Assembly (NCBI GenBank): GCA_963777905.1
Contig: CAVZSM010000034.1
Span: 1-64,000 of the forward strand
Length of the DNA stretch: 64,000 nucleotides
Origin: Trebonia sp963777905
GTDB lineage: Bacteria > Actinomycetota > Actinomycetes > Streptosporangiales > Streptosporangiaceae
Direction of reading: 5' to 3'
In this document: positions 15,082-23,180 of the stretch, in pieces
Layout: every line of letters starts with the position of its first letter
Position numbering within the stretch: position 1 is the stretch's first letter
Notes under the pieces: generated by a model
The model's database searches: none
The model's input: the letters and a program-made list of their open reading frames with translations, nothing else
What the model was told of the DNA's origin: nothing
Translations under genes and position numbers: made by a program

Positions 15082-17904
15082 CTAAAAAGCGGCGCGGCGC
15101 AGCGACCAGGTAGCGATCTCGGTCCTTGTGGAGTAGCCGAGCTTGGCCAGGATGCTGCGGACGTGGGTTTCCACGGTGCGTTCTGACAGCACGAGCTGCT
15201 CGGCGATCTGCCGGTTGGACATCGCGAGCGCGATCAGCGACGCAACCTCGGATTCCCGGCGGGACAGCGGGTTGGCCGCGCTCGCCGCGGCGTCGATGCG
15301 GGTGAGCAGGGCGTCGGCGGAGGCCAGCGGGCCGGGCAGGTCGAGCCGCCGGAACTCCGCGGCGGCCTCCGTGACCAGGGCGCGGGCGGCGGGCAGGTCC
15401 CCGGCCACGCCCGCGGCGACCAGCGCCTTGGCCAGGCCAAGCCGGCTCAGCGCGAGGAACGGCCGGGCGCCGATCCGCGCGTTCATCTCGATCGCAGTGG
15501 TGTAGTGACCGATCGCCTCGTCGACCCGGCCGGTGGCCAGGGCGAGGTCGCCGCCCACTCGCTCCGTTGCGCCGCCGCAGAACACGACGCCGGAGCCGTC
15601 GGCCATGTAGCCAGGCGGGAGCCCGGACACCTCCCGGTACACGCGCTCGGCGGTGTCGGTGTCGTCAAGCAGCAGCGCGACGAACCCGATGTGGTGAACC
15701 AGCGCGGCCCACCGCGGTCCGACCTCGATGGTCCCCGGCATGTGCCGGAACTCCTCGAACGTGGCGCGCGCCAGGTCATGATCGCCGCGCAGCGCGTGAA
15801 CGAGCGGGATGAAGATCCGCACCAGGGCAATGCTCGGCGCCTGCTGGAGCATCGCTATTGCCGCTCGCCCCGCATCGGGGGCAATGGTGCCGCGCAGCAG
15901 CGCGAGTTCATTGAGGAACGCGTGGTACATGCCGATCGTGCTGAGCGTGCCGATCTCTGTCGCGACCGCGCGGGCGGCCTCATTGTGCTCCACCGCCGCG
16001 CCCAGCTCGCCGACCAGCGCGGCCCGGGTCGCCCGCAGCCGGTGCAGATGCCACCGCGCGAGGCCGTGCCTGCGGTAGACCGCGAACTGCTCGATGCGGC
16101 CGAGTTCGTCGTCCACGGCGGGGAGATCTCCCGCCTGGAACGCCGCGTCGACCAGCCATACGTGGCCCCACAGTTCGGCCAGCGGCTGGCGGGCCTGGTA
16201 GGCGACCTGGCACGCGCGGGCCGCGAGCTCGCGCCGTTCGGCCAGAAACTGGGGCGCGCACAGCGACAGGTGCCGCGCGTGGATGCCGTCGAGCAGCGCG
16301 TCGGGGTCGTCGCTGTGCTCGGCGAGCGCGAGGGCTTCGGCGGACAGCTCGCGTGCCCTGTTCCCCGCGCCCGTTTCCGCGGCGGCGATCGCCTGCCGGG
16401 CCAGCAGCCGGGCGCGCAGCGCGGAATCCTCGGCCGGCATAGCACGGATCGCCTTGGCGCACAGCGCCTCGACGGCACCGGTCGTGACCGGATCGCCCAC
16501 CCCGGTGATCACCAGCGCGGCCGCCGCGAGGATGTCCGGGCGGCCGGTGTCCTCGGCCAGCCGGGCCGCCGTCTGGCAGTGCCCGAGGCACGCCTCGATA
16601 TGCCCGGCGACGAACTCGGCGCGCGCCGCGTGGAGGGTCAGCTCGATGCGCAGGCCGTCAGCAGAGGCGCTGTCCGCTTCTGCGGCGTGCAGCGCCAGCC
16701 CGGCGAACCGGGCTGCCTCGTGGTAGGCGAGCGAGGCCGTGGCGGACCCGGCCGCCTCCCGGGCCCACCGCACGCAGTGTGCTGCCCATCCCGGGGCGCC
16801 GCATCGTTCCCAGTGGCCGGCGATTTGCCCGGCGCAGGCCGCATCGCGCCCGGACCGCTCCAGTGCGCCGGCGGCCCGCTCGTGCAGCGTCGCCCGCCGG
16901 GACAGGGACAGTTCGTCGTATACCGCGTCCCGGACAAGCGCGTGTGCGAACGACAGCCCGGTGCCATCTGGGGTAGCGGCCAGCACACCCGCCGCGACCG
17001 CGGAGTCGAGCGCGGCGGCGACCGAAGCCGCGGGAAGCCCGGTCACCTCGGCCAGCACCGGCGGGTCGATCCGCTCGCCGAGCACGCTCGCCGCGCCGAG
17101 CAGCGACCGCACCGGCTCGTCAAGCCCGCTGAGGTGGGTCAGGACCAGGTGCCGCAGTTCAGGAAATTCCCGAAGCCCTTCCCCGAGAGCGGACGGACCG
17201 CGCTCCACCAGCATCCGCACGAACAGCGGATTGCCGCCGGTACCGGCGCGCAACCGCTCAGCCAGCGCGTCTACGTCGCCGACGGCTTCCACCAGCCGCA
17301 GCCATTGCGCGATGTCCGGCCGCGACAACCCCGTCAGCCGGATCGGCCGGGCGTCGCCGGCGCGCAGCAGCGCGGGCAGCAAGGCGGCCAGCGGTGTGTC
17401 CGCGGATTCCCGGAACGTCGCGACGACGAGCAGCCTGCTGCGCGCGAGCTCGTCCGCCAGATGACGGAGCAGCAGCAGCGAGGTCCGGTCGGCCCACTGC
17501 AGGTCTTCCAGCACGACGAGCAGCCCGCGCTCCGTCGCGGCATCGGCCAGCGCCCGGCAGGCCGCGGCGAACATGACGAACCGCGCCGACTCCCCGGCGC
17601 CGCCCAGCGACTCGTCAAACACGCGGGCCGCACCGCCCAGCACGCCGGCCAGGGCCGGGACCGACTGGCTCACAACGGACCACGGCCACAGCGGCGGCAT
17701 GCCAGGGTCATCGATCGCGAAACCGGCCGCCGTCGGCACGCCATACTCGCCGGCCATCTCCGCGACCGCCGCGACGAGCCGGGTCTTCCCGATCCCTGGC
17801 TCGCCGCTGACCAGGACCAGCCGTCCGGCACCGCCGGACGCGGCGACCAGTGCGGCGCGCAGCTGTCCCAGCTCAGGGCTCCGGCCGACGATCGGCACCT
17901 TCAT
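15082..17904 (-). CDS. LAL-type LuxR transcriptional regulator with AAA ATPase domain (intact)
   Basis: This 940-aa protein has the classic LAL layout. An N-terminal STAND/AAA NTPase starts at IVGRSPELGQL; Walker A is GEPGIGKT at residues 34-41 and the Walker B-like segment is LLVVLEDLQWAD. A long helical TPR-like middle follows, and a C-terminal LuxR HTH occupies about residues 875-930 (LSRRESEVASLIALAMSNRQ). Such proteins activate nearby operons on binding an inducer, often a sugar or metabolite. It is the likely regulator of the duplicated module and is the only intact copy; the left duplicate keeps just its 3' third. ATG 17904 (MKVPIVG) begins the NTPase domain as expected. The target and inducer are not visible. 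Confidence 0.92.
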   Translation of the reverse strand: MKVPIVGRSPELGQLRAALVAASGGAGRLVLVSGEPGIGKTRLVAAVAEMAGEYGVPTAAGFAIDDPGMPPLWPWSVVSQSVPALAGVLGGAARVFDESLGGAGESARFVMFAAACRALADAATERGLLVVLEDLQWADRTSLLLLRHLADELARSRLLVVATFRESADTPLAALLPALLRAGDARPIRLTGLSRPDIAQWLRLVEAVGDVDALAERLRAGTGGNPLFVRMLVERGPSALGEGLREFPELRHLVLTHLSGLDEPVRSLLGAASVLGERIDPPVLAEVTGLPAASVAAALDSAVAAGVLAATPDGTGLSFAHALVRDAVYDELSLSRRATLHERAAGALERSGRDAACAGQIAGHWERCGAPGWAAHCVRWAREAAGSATASLAYHEAARFAGLALHAAEADSASADGLRIELTLHAARAEFVAGHIEACLGHCQTAARLAEDTGRPDILAAAALVITGVGDPVTTGAVEALCAKAIRAMPAEDSALRARLLARQAIAAAETGAGNRARELSAEALALAEHSDDPDALLDGIHARHLSLCAPQFLAERRELAARACQVAYQARQPLAELWGHVWLVDAAFQAGDLPAVDDELGRIEQFAVYRRHGLARWHLHRLRATRAALVGELGAAVEHNEAARAVATEIGTLSTIGMYHAFLNELALLRGTIAPDAGRAAIAMLQQAPSIALVRIFIPLVHALRGDHDLARATFEEFRHMPGTIEVGPRWAALVHHIGFVALLLDDTDTAERVYREVSGLPPGYMADGSGVVFCGGATERVGGDLALATGRVDEAIGHYTTAIEMNARIGARPFLALSRLGLAKALVAAGVAGDLPAARALVTEAAAEFRRLDLPGPLASADALLTRIDAAASAANPLSRRESEVASLIALAMSNRQIAEQLVLSERTVETHVRSILAKLGYSTRTEIATWSLRRAAF

Positions 17905-18021
17905 GTCCAGAAGTATCGCCGATTACGTACCAGCGATACGTGCTGGCACTGATCCGGCCAGGAGTGGCAGGCGGCAGAGTCGGCGATGTCAGCCCGACAG
18001 CCACCTGGCAGGAGGATCACC

Positions 18022-18248
18022 ATGTACGCCCAGCTCACCTACTTCGACGGCCCGCGCACCCCCGAACAAGTCGCCGCCTCCGATTTCGCCGGCCGGGAAC
18101 GGATCCAGCCCGCGGTCAGAAAGCGATCATGAGCACCCAGCTGCTGCCCGGCGAGGACCAGGCGCTGCTGCCCGGCCCGGATCGGGTCGAGCTCTACCCG
18201 GTGCTCGAAGTTCACAACCTCGGCCCCGCCGACGAGACCCGGAGCTGA
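18022..18248 (+). pseudogene. Internally deleted remnant of a small monooxygenase-like/dimeric-barrel gene
   Basis: A strong AGGAGG site precedes ATG 18022, and the frame encodes MYAQLTYFDGPRTPEQVAAS and on for 36 codons, ending at TGA 18130. From 18129 another frame reads MSTQLLPGEDQALLPGPDRV and ends in EVHNLGPADETRS. The first part looks like the N-terminus and the second like the C-terminus of a roughly 100-residue dimeric alpha/beta-barrel protein. The middle strands are missing, and the halves are out of frame at QPAVRKRS/QKAIMSTQ. This is best read as a deletion pseudogene; two tiny independent peptides are less likely. The stop of the second half lies 2 bp before the YceI start, so the remnant may serve as the leader of that transcript. 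Confidence 0.55.
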
Positions 18249-18250
18249 CC

Positions 18251-18769
18251 GTGACCACCACATCGCCGGCGGACCTTGCCGTCGGCCGCTGGACCGTCGA
18301 TCCCGCGCGCAGCACCGCGACCTTCCGGGTGCGCAGCCTCGGCCGGACCGTCACCGGGAACGTACCGATCACCGAGGGCACCATGGACGTCGACGAGAGC
18401 GGCCGGCCGCGGGCGATCTCCGGCTCCCTCGACCTCGGCTCCCTCGACACCGGCAACCCGCGCCGGGACAAGGACCTCCGCAAGCCGAGGTTCCTCGATC
18501 TCGACCGCTACCCGGCCATGACCTTCGCCGCCGACAGCATCACCGCCTCGCCAGCCGGCTGGCAGGTCACCGGCACTCTCGCCGTGCGCGGCACCAGCGT
18601 CCGCCTCGCCGGCGACGCGGCAGCGTCCTCGCAGGACGGGTCCGCGACCGTGACCGCGCATACCCGGCTGGACCGCCGGGCTCTCGGCATCCGGGCACCG
18701 GGAATCATGATCGGCCACACGATCGACATCACTGTCACCGCGGCACTTCGCCTGACAGTCCAGCGGTAA
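18251..18769 (+). CDS. YceI-family lipocalin-like protein
   Basis: 172 aa from GTG 18251. The YceI pattern is complete: VGRWTVDPARSTATFRVRSLGRTVTGNVPITEG at the start, SGSLDLGSLDTGNPRRDKDLRKPRFLDLDRYPAMTF in the middle and a final strand pair ending HTIDITVTAALRL. These small beta-barrels bind polyprenoid or amphiphilic ligands. No signal peptide is visible, so it is probably cytoplasmic, as is common in actinobacteria. It starts 2 bp after the end of the deleted remnant upstream. Confidence 0.9.
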   Translation: MTTTSPADLAVGRWTVDPARSTATFRVRSLGRTVTGNVPITEGTMDVDESGRPRAISGSLDLGSLDTGNPRRDKDLRKPRFLDLDRYPAMTFAADSITASPAGWQVTGTLAVRGTSVRLAGDAAASSQDGSATVTAHTRLDRRALGIRAPGIMIGHTIDITVTAALRLTVQR

Positions 18770-18822
18770 AGACAGCTCAGGGGGCCTGCTCACGAGAAAG
18801 CGCGACGGTGACCCAGCCGGCC

Positions 18823-20067
18823 TCAGCCCGCGAACTGCCCGGCGAGGAACGCGCGCTCGGCCTCGTTCGCCGCCAGGTCGAACGCCTGACGGTAGGCCGC
18901 GGCGGCCTCCGCGGGACGGCCCAGCCGGCTCAGCAGGTCCGCCTTGATCGCGGGCAGGTACTGGTATCCCGACAGCCGCTCGTCGCCTTCAAGCCGCTCG
19001 ACCTCCGCGAGCGCAGCCTCCGGGCCCGCGACCATGGACAGGGGCACGGCGCGGTTGAGCGCCACGACCGGGGACGGCCACACCTGCAGCAGCCTGTCGT
19101 ACAGGGCGACGAGCTGCGGCCAGTCGGTCTGGTCGTACGTCGGCGCGTCGGCGTACAGCGATGCGATCGCCGCCTGCAGCACGTACCGCCCCGGCGGGGC
19201 GGCCCGCAGCGAGCTGACGATCATCGCGTCGGCCTCGGCGAGCGCGGCGCGGTCCCACCGGGACCTGTCCTGGTCCTTCAGCCGGAGCAGGCGGCCGTCC
19301 GCGTCGACCCGGGTGGCCCGCCGCGCGTCGGTGACCAGCAGCAGCGCGAGCAGCCCGCGGGCCTCGGCGTCGCCGGGCATCAGGTCGCACAGCATCCGTG
19401 CCAGGTGTATCGCCCGGTCCACCAGGTCGGCGCGCACCAGCGCGGCGCCCGACGGCGCGGTGTGGCCGGTGGTGAACAGCAGGTGGATGACGGCGAGGAC
19501 GGCGCGGAGCCGCTCGGGGAGGTCGGCGGGGCGGGGGACGCGGTAGGGGATCCGCGCGGTGGCGATCTTCTTCTTCGCCCGGGTGATCCGTGCCGCCATC
19601 GTCGGCTCGGTCACCAGGAATGCCCGTGCGATGTCCGGGACCGGCAGTCCGCAAACCAGCCGGAGGGTCAGCGCCGCCTGGGCTTCCTGCGCAAGGGCCG
19701 GGTGGCAGCAGACGAAGATCAGCCGCAGCCGCTCGTCAGGCACCGCCTCGCTGAGCTGTTCCACGTCACGCTCCTCCGGATGAACCGGCTCCTCCTCGTC
19801 GTCCACCACGAGCAGCGGCAGCCGCGACCGCAGCGCCGCGTCCCGGCGGATCGCGTCGATCGCCCGCCGTTTCGCGGCGGTGGTGAGCCAGGCGCCCGGG
19901 TTGTCCGGGACCCCGGACCTGTCCCACGCCGACATGGCGGAGGCGTACGCGTCCTGGACGCATTCCTCGGCGAGGTCCAGGTCCCGCGCGACGCGCGCCG
20001 TCGCGGCGAGCACCCTGGCCCACTCGCGGCGGTGCGCGTCGGCGAGCGCCGCCTCGACCTCGGTCAC
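18823..20067 (-). CDS. ECF42-type RNA polymerase sigma factor with C-terminal TPR extension
   Basis: This 414-aa protein begins with ECF sigma regions 2 and 4 (AEECVQDAYASAMSAWDRSGVPDNPGAWLTTAAKRRAIDAIRR; then LTLRLVCGLPVPDIARAFLVTEPTMAARITRAKKKI). From about residue 180 a long helical domain follows (ADLPERLRAVLAVIHLLFTTGH onward), and the TPR-like end reads SRLGRPAEAAAAYRQAF. That architecture and the neighbouring DGPF gene are the hallmarks of family ECF42, which lacks a cognate anti-sigma factor and depends on the C-terminal extension. The start overlaps the stop of the DGPF gene by 4 bp, so the two are translationally coupled. The targets usually include the DGPF gene itself. Confidence 0.92.
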   Translation of the reverse strand: MTEVEAALADAHRREWARVLAATARVARDLDLAEECVQDAYASAMSAWDRSGVPDNPGAWLTTAAKRRAIDAIRRDAALRSRLPLLVVDDEEEPVHPEERDVEQLSEAVPDERLRLIFVCCHPALAQEAQAALTLRLVCGLPVPDIARAFLVTEPTMAARITRAKKKIATARIPYRVPRPADLPERLRAVLAVIHLLFTTGHTAPSGAALVRADLVDRAIHLARMLCDLMPGDAEARGLLALLLVTDARRATRVDADGRLLRLKDQDRSRWDRAALAEADAMIVSSLRAAPPGRYVLQAAIASLYADAPTYDQTDWPQLVALYDRLLQVWPSPVVALNRAVPLSMVAGPEAALAEVERLEGDERLSGYQYLPAIKADLLSRLGRPAEAAAAYRQAFDLAANEAERAFLAGQFAG

Positions 20068-20438
20068 CCGTCGGCCCGCCCAGGGCCCGAGTCCCGCTGC
20101 ACGAAGCCGCCGCCGTGCACCGGGCGGATCTCGACGCCGCCGCCGTCCCGCACGACGGGGTTGGTCCTGGCGATGGCGATGGCCGCGTCCAGGTCCGGCG
20201 CCTCGATCACGTAGAACCCGGCGATGACCTCCTTGGAGTCGATGAACGGCCCGTCGGTGATCGCGTCGGCGCGGATGGAGGTCGCCATGTCCCGCGGCGT
20301 CAGCGCGTAGGCCATCACCAGCGCACCGCTGCTGGTCAGCTCCTCCGCGTGCGCGTCGGAGGTCGCGGTGTCCTCGGGTGTCGCGTCGGGGCGGTGGGCG
20401 GAGTCGTGGGCGTAGATCAAGATCGCGTACTGAGCCAT
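20064..20438 (-). CDS. DGPF/YCII-domain protein, partner of ECF42 sigma
   Basis: This 124-aa protein has a YCII ferredoxin-like fold: MAQYAILIYAHDS at the start and the diagnostic DGPF motif within AITDGPFIDSKEVIAGFYVIEAPDLDAAIAIA. Such DGPF proteins are encoded next to ECF42 sigma factors and are probable targets or partners; the biochemical role is unknown. The stop overlaps the sigma-factor start (20064-20067), placing it first in a two-gene operon. Confidence 0.9.
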   Translation of the reverse strand: MAQYAILIYAHDSAHRPDATPEDTATSDAHAEELTSSGALVMAYALTPRDMATSIRADAITDGPFIDSKEVIAGFYVIEAPDLDAAIAIARTNPVVRDGGGVEIRPVHGGGFVQRDSGPGRADG

Positions 20439-20585
20439 GGCGGCTCTCCCTTCAAGCTCTCGGCCTGTTCACCCCTACGTCGGACGGATCGCGCGGAATC
20501 GACAGGCGACTCCCGCCGGCTTCTCCGCTTTTCATCATCCCGAACGGGCCCGTGGTGACTGCCCCGGCCCAGGAAATCTGTCACG

Positions 20586-20610
20586 GGATCATCTACCAAT
20601 AGACGTATCC
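20586..20610. promoter_or_regulatory. Putative MarR operator upstream of the marR-like gene
   Basis: An imperfect inverted repeat with left arm GGATCATCTA and right arm TAGACGTATCC lies 8 to 32 bp before the MarR start. Its half-site resembles the palindrome found before the downstream efflux gene (21160-21181). Autoregulation is therefore plausible. It was inferred by eye only. Confidence 0.4.
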
Positions 20611-20617
20611 TGGCGGC

Positions 20618-21118
20618 ATGGCCGTCACAGCTTCCCCCGTCAGCCAGCGCGAGCGCCAGGTTATCGACCTGAGCTTCCTGCTGAACCACGCGTCGCACGT
20701 CCTGGCTACCCGGATGACCGCGGCGTTCGCCGAGATCGGCATCACGCCGCGCGACTACTGCGTGCTCGCCCACGCCATGTCCGGCGAGTACACCCAGATC
20801 GAGCTGGCCAAGCTGTCCGACCTGGACAAGACCACGATGCTCAACACCCTCGACGAACTCGAGCGGGCCGGCTACGCGATCCGCAGGCCGTCGCCCGCGG
20901 ACCGCCGGGTCCGGATCGTCGCGGTCACCCCGGCCAGCGCCGGCCTGGTCGCCACTGGTCACCAGGTCGCCGACCGGGTGCACGGCGAGGTGCTCGACGC
21001 GCTGCGTCCTGAGGAGCGGCAGGCGTTCACTGGCGCGCTCACCGGCCTGGTGACCGGACTGCTCGCCGAGCCGGTCGAGTGCGATCGGCCAGTGCGGAGG
21101 GCGCGAGTGCCCGGCTAA
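20618..21118 (+). CDS. MarR-family transcriptional regulator
   Basis: This 166-aa protein has the winged-helix core: TPRDYCVLAHAMSGEYTQIELAKLSDLDKTTMLNTLDELERAGYAIRRPSPADRRVRIVAVTPA. This includes the recognition helix and the wing with the DRR motif. N- and C-terminal helices form the dimer interface. It is followed 78 bp later by a DHA2 efflux transporter, the classic arrangement of a MarR repressor with the pump it controls. The ligand would be a phenolic or drug-like compound. Confidence 0.9.
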   Translation: MAVTASPVSQRERQVIDLSFLLNHASHVLATRMTAAFAEIGITPRDYCVLAHAMSGEYTQIELAKLSDLDKTTMLNTLDELERAGYAIRRPSPADRRVRIVAVTPASAGLVATGHQVADRVHGEVLDALRPEERQAFTGALTGLVTGLLAEPVECDRPVRRARVPG

Positions 21119-21159
21119 GCCGTGCTCCGACGGACAGTTCCGAAGTCCGTCCATTAAGA

Positions 21160-21181
21160 GATTGTCTAACTTTAGATCATC
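21160..21181. promoter_or_regulatory. Putative MarR operator before the efflux gene
   Basis: Arms GATTGTCTAA and TTAGATCATC flank a 2-bp centre; eight of ten positions are complementary. It lies in an AT-rich pocket 16 to 37 bp before the transporter start, where it could overlap the promoter. AT-rich 20-bp palindromes of this kind are typical MarR sites. Confidence 0.5.
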
Positions 21182-21196
21182 TGTTACGGTCGCTCT

Positions 21197-22621
21197 ATGC
21201 TTCGTTCTCGCTGGTTCGCGCTCGTCATCCTGTGCGCGGCCACCCTGATGATCATCCTCGACGGCACGATCGTCACCGTCGCGCTGCCCGTGATCCAGGC
21301 CGACCTCGGGTTCACCCCGGCCAGCCTGAGCTGGGTCATGGACTCCTACCTGATCGCGTTCGGCGGCCTGCTGCTGCTCAGCGGCAGGCTGGGGGACCTG
21401 CTCGGCCGCAAGCGCATGTTCCTGGCTGGCCTGGCCGTGTTCGCCCTCGCCTCGCTGGCCTGCGGGCTGGCCGCTGGCCCTGGGACGCTGATCGCCGCCA
21501 GGTTCGTGCAGGGCATCGGCGGCGCGATGGCGTCGTCGGTCACGCTGGGCATGATCGTCCGGCTGTTCACCCAGCCCGACGAGCAGCGACGGGCGATCGG
21601 CGCGTTCTCCTTCGTCGGCGCGGTCGGCGCCTCGGCCGGCCTGATCATTGGCGGCCTGCTCGTGCAGCTGGCGAGCTGGCACTGGATCTTCTTCGTGAAC
21701 GTGCCGATCGGCGTGCTCGCCGGGATCGCCGGCTGGCGGCTGCTGGCCGCGGACCAGGGCATGGGGCTGCGCGCCGGGGCGGACGCGCTCGGCGCGGCCG
21801 CAGTCACCGTCGGCGTCATGCTCGGCGTCTACGCCATCGTCCAGCCAGCGGCCTGGTGGGCCGGTTTCGTCGCGGTCGCGCTGCTCGCCGGCTTCGTCCT
21901 CAGGCAGGCCACCGCCAGGACGCCGCTGCTCCCGCTGCGCGTGTTCGCCTCCCGCAGCGTTTCCGGCGCCAACCTCGCCCAGTTGTTCATCATCGGCGCC
22001 GCGATGGGATTCCAGGTGATCGTCACGCTCTACATGCAGCGGGTGCTCGGCTTCCGCCCGGCCGCCGCCGGCCTGGGGCTGTTTCCGGTCGCTGCCGTCA
22101 TCGCCGCGGTGTCGCTCGGCCTGTCGGCGCGGCTGATCGGCCGGTTCGGCGCCAGCCGGGTGCTGGTCAGCGGGCTGGTGATGATCACAGCGGCGCTCGC
22201 GCTGCTCACCCAGATCCCGGCTCACGCCGACTACGCGACCTCCCTGCTGCCGCTCCTCGTCGTCTTCGGCATCGGCGGCGGCCTCACGCTGCCCGCCGTG
22301 ACCACCCTCGGCATGGCAGGCGCCACCGACGCCGACGCGGGCTTGGTCTCCGGCTTGTTCAACACCGCGCAGCAGGTCGGCGGAGCGCTCGGCCTCGCGC
22401 TGCTCACGACGCTGGCGGCCGGCCGCACCGGAACCGGCCCAGCGTCCCAGACGGCCCAGGCGCTTACCAGCGGCTACCACCTCGCCTGGGCGGCCGGCGC
22501 CGTCCTCGGCGCCGCCGCCATCGCCGTCGCGGTGATCGTGCTGCGCTCCCCGCGCCGACGCCAGCACGACGTCACCCGCTTCGCCGCCGACGAGGCGTCA
22601 CAGGTGCCCGCTTCCTCTTGA
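21197..22621 (+). CDS. DHA2-family MFS efflux transporter (EmrB/QacA type)
   Basis: 474 aa with about 14 predicted membrane helices. The antiporter motifs are clear: helix 1 ends with ILDGTIVTVALPVIQADLGF (motif D1), SGRLGDLLGRKRMFLAGLAVF is motif A, and motif C is represented by GASAGLIIGGLLVQLASWHWIFFVNVPIG. The protein should export drugs or cationic compounds by proton antiport in the cytoplasmic membrane. Its position behind a MarR gene and an operator-like palindrome suggests derepression by its substrate. Confidence 0.92.
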   Translation: MLRSRWFALVILCAATLMIILDGTIVTVALPVIQADLGFTPASLSWVMDSYLIAFGGLLLLSGRLGDLLGRKRMFLAGLAVFALASLACGLAAGPGTLIAARFVQGIGGAMASSVTLGMIVRLFTQPDEQRRAIGAFSFVGAVGASAGLIIGGLLVQLASWHWIFFVNVPIGVLAGIAGWRLLAADQGMGLRAGADALGAAAVTVGVMLGVYAIVQPAAWWAGFVAVALLAGFVLRQATARTPLLPLRVFASRSVSGANLAQLFIIGAAMGFQVIVTLYMQRVLGFRPAAAGLGLFPVAAVIAAVSLGLSARLIGRFGASRVLVSGLVMITAALALLTQIPAHADYATSLLPLLVVFGIGGGLTLPAVTTLGMAGATDADAGLVSGLFNTAQQVGGALGLALLTTLAAGRTGTGPASQTAQALTSGYHLAWAAGAVLGAAAIAVAVIVLRSPRRRQHDVTRFAADEASQVPASS

Positions 22622-22648
22622 ACCTGGACCGCGGTCCAGGGCTTACCG
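22618..22648 (+). promoter_or_regulatory. MerR-type promoter with 19-bp spacer and perfect 18-bp operator
   Basis: A -35 TTGAAC (22618-22623) and a -10 TTACCG (22643-22648) are separated by 19 bp. The spacer region holds the perfect palindrome CCTGGACCGCGGTCCAGG at 22623-22640. An overlong spacer with a centred dyad is diagnostic of promoters activated by MerR-family metal sensors. The predicted transcription start falls at or next to the ATG at 22656, so the transcript is probably leaderless. Confidence 0.8.
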
Positions 22649-22655
22649 TCGTGTT

Positions 22656-23120
22656 ATGGCGATCGATCAACCCGCCGGCGCACTGTCCGTCGGGCAGCTG
22701 GCGGCGCGCGCCGGGGTGCGCACGGACACGATCCGGTACTACGAACGGGCCGGACTGCTCCCGGAGCCACGCAGGACCGACGGCGACCACCGCAGGTACG
22801 GCGCGGCCGACCTGGACCGGCTGCTGTTCATCAGGGGCGCGCAGCGGCTCGGGCTGCGGCTCGCCGAGATCCGCGACCTGCTCGCCGTCCGTGACACCGG
22901 TACCTGCCCCTGCGGCCCGGCCGAGGCGGTGCTGCGCGAGCACGTCAGCGAGATCGACAGGGAGATGGCCCGGCTGGGCGCGCTGCGGGCCGAGCTAACC
23001 GGCATGCTCACAGCCATGCCAGGCCCCGGCTGCCCGGACCCGGTACCAGGCACCTGGTGCGCGCCGGGACAGGCCGCGAACGCGGAAGGAGGTGACCGCG
23101 ATGTGCTCGTGCTGCGATGA
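22656..23120 (+). CDS. MerR-family metal-type transcriptional regulator
   Basis: 154 aa with an N-terminal MerR helix-turn-helix (LSVGQLAARAGVRTDTIRYYERAGLLPEP...RRYGAADLDRLLFI) and a coiled-coil dimerisation helix. The effector region carries four cysteines, C84 and C86 (TCPCG) and C126 and C135 (GPGCPDPVPGTWC). These are positions where ZntR/CadR/CueR-type sensors bind metal. It sits directly downstream of a MerR-type promoter, so it appears autoregulated. A 17-residue Cys-rich peptide gene begins inside its last codons in another frame, implying a two-gene metal-responsive unit. The metal is not known. Confidence 0.88.
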   Translation: MAIDQPAGALSVGQLAARAGVRTDTIRYYERAGLLPEPRRTDGDHRRYGAADLDRLLFIRGAQRLGLRLAEIRDLLAVRDTGTCPCGPAEAVLREHVSEIDREMARLGALRAELTGMLTAMPGPGCPDPVPGTWCAPGQAANAEGGDRDVLVLR

Positions 23121-23154
23121 CCCGACCTGCGAGGGCTGCTCCTGCTGCGGCTAA
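23101..23154 (+). CDS. 17-residue cysteine-rich peptide (metallothionein-like), downstream of merR
   Basis: The frame reads MCSCCDDPTCEGCSCCG, with seven cysteines in 17 residues arranged as C-x-CC, C, C-x-CC. ATG 23101 is preceded by an ideal AAGGAGGTGA ribosome site (23086-23095) with 5-nt spacing, one of the strongest in the window. It starts 20 bp before the end of the MerR gene and is followed by a hairpin, so it is the last cistron of the MerR transcript. Cys density and context suggest metal chelation, like a minimal metallothionein. It matches no family recognised here and is far shorter than known bacterial metallothioneins. Expression is inferred, not shown. Confidence 0.7.
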   Translation: MCSCCDDPTCEGCSCCG

Positions 23155-23180
23155 CCGCGAGAACTAGCCCTTAAGACGGT

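Larger units (their letters stand above)
10228..16031. repeat. Tandem direct repeat, copy B (about 5.8 kb)
   Basis: This is the second unit of the duplication, immediately abutting copy A. Its right end passes without interruption into the 5' half of the LAL regulator gene, so copy B keeps the ancestral right flank while copy A keeps the ancestral left flank (pspA-like gene). Relative to copy A it has one extra T near 13379, lacks a T that copy A has at 9616, and has three extra Cs that lie within the intact regulator frame. Confidence 0.95.

Noticed and set aside
4430..16031. Assembly artefact as the explanation of the tandem repeat
   Set aside because: The copies carry scattered substitutions and copy-specific indels, and the junctions differ on each side. 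Collapse/expansion artefacts would give identical copies. Still, long-read confirmation is advisable.
15505..17952. 815-codon plus-strand open frame opposite the LAL regulator
   Set aside because: It is a codon-bias shadow: the third-position GC of the regulator suppresses stops on the other strand. Composition is Arg/Gly/Gln/Pro-rich without any domain.
20417..22567. 716-codon minus-strand frame opposite marR and the efflux gene
   Set aside because: It is antisense to two well-supported genes, has low-complexity Arg/Gly/Glu/His composition and no motif.
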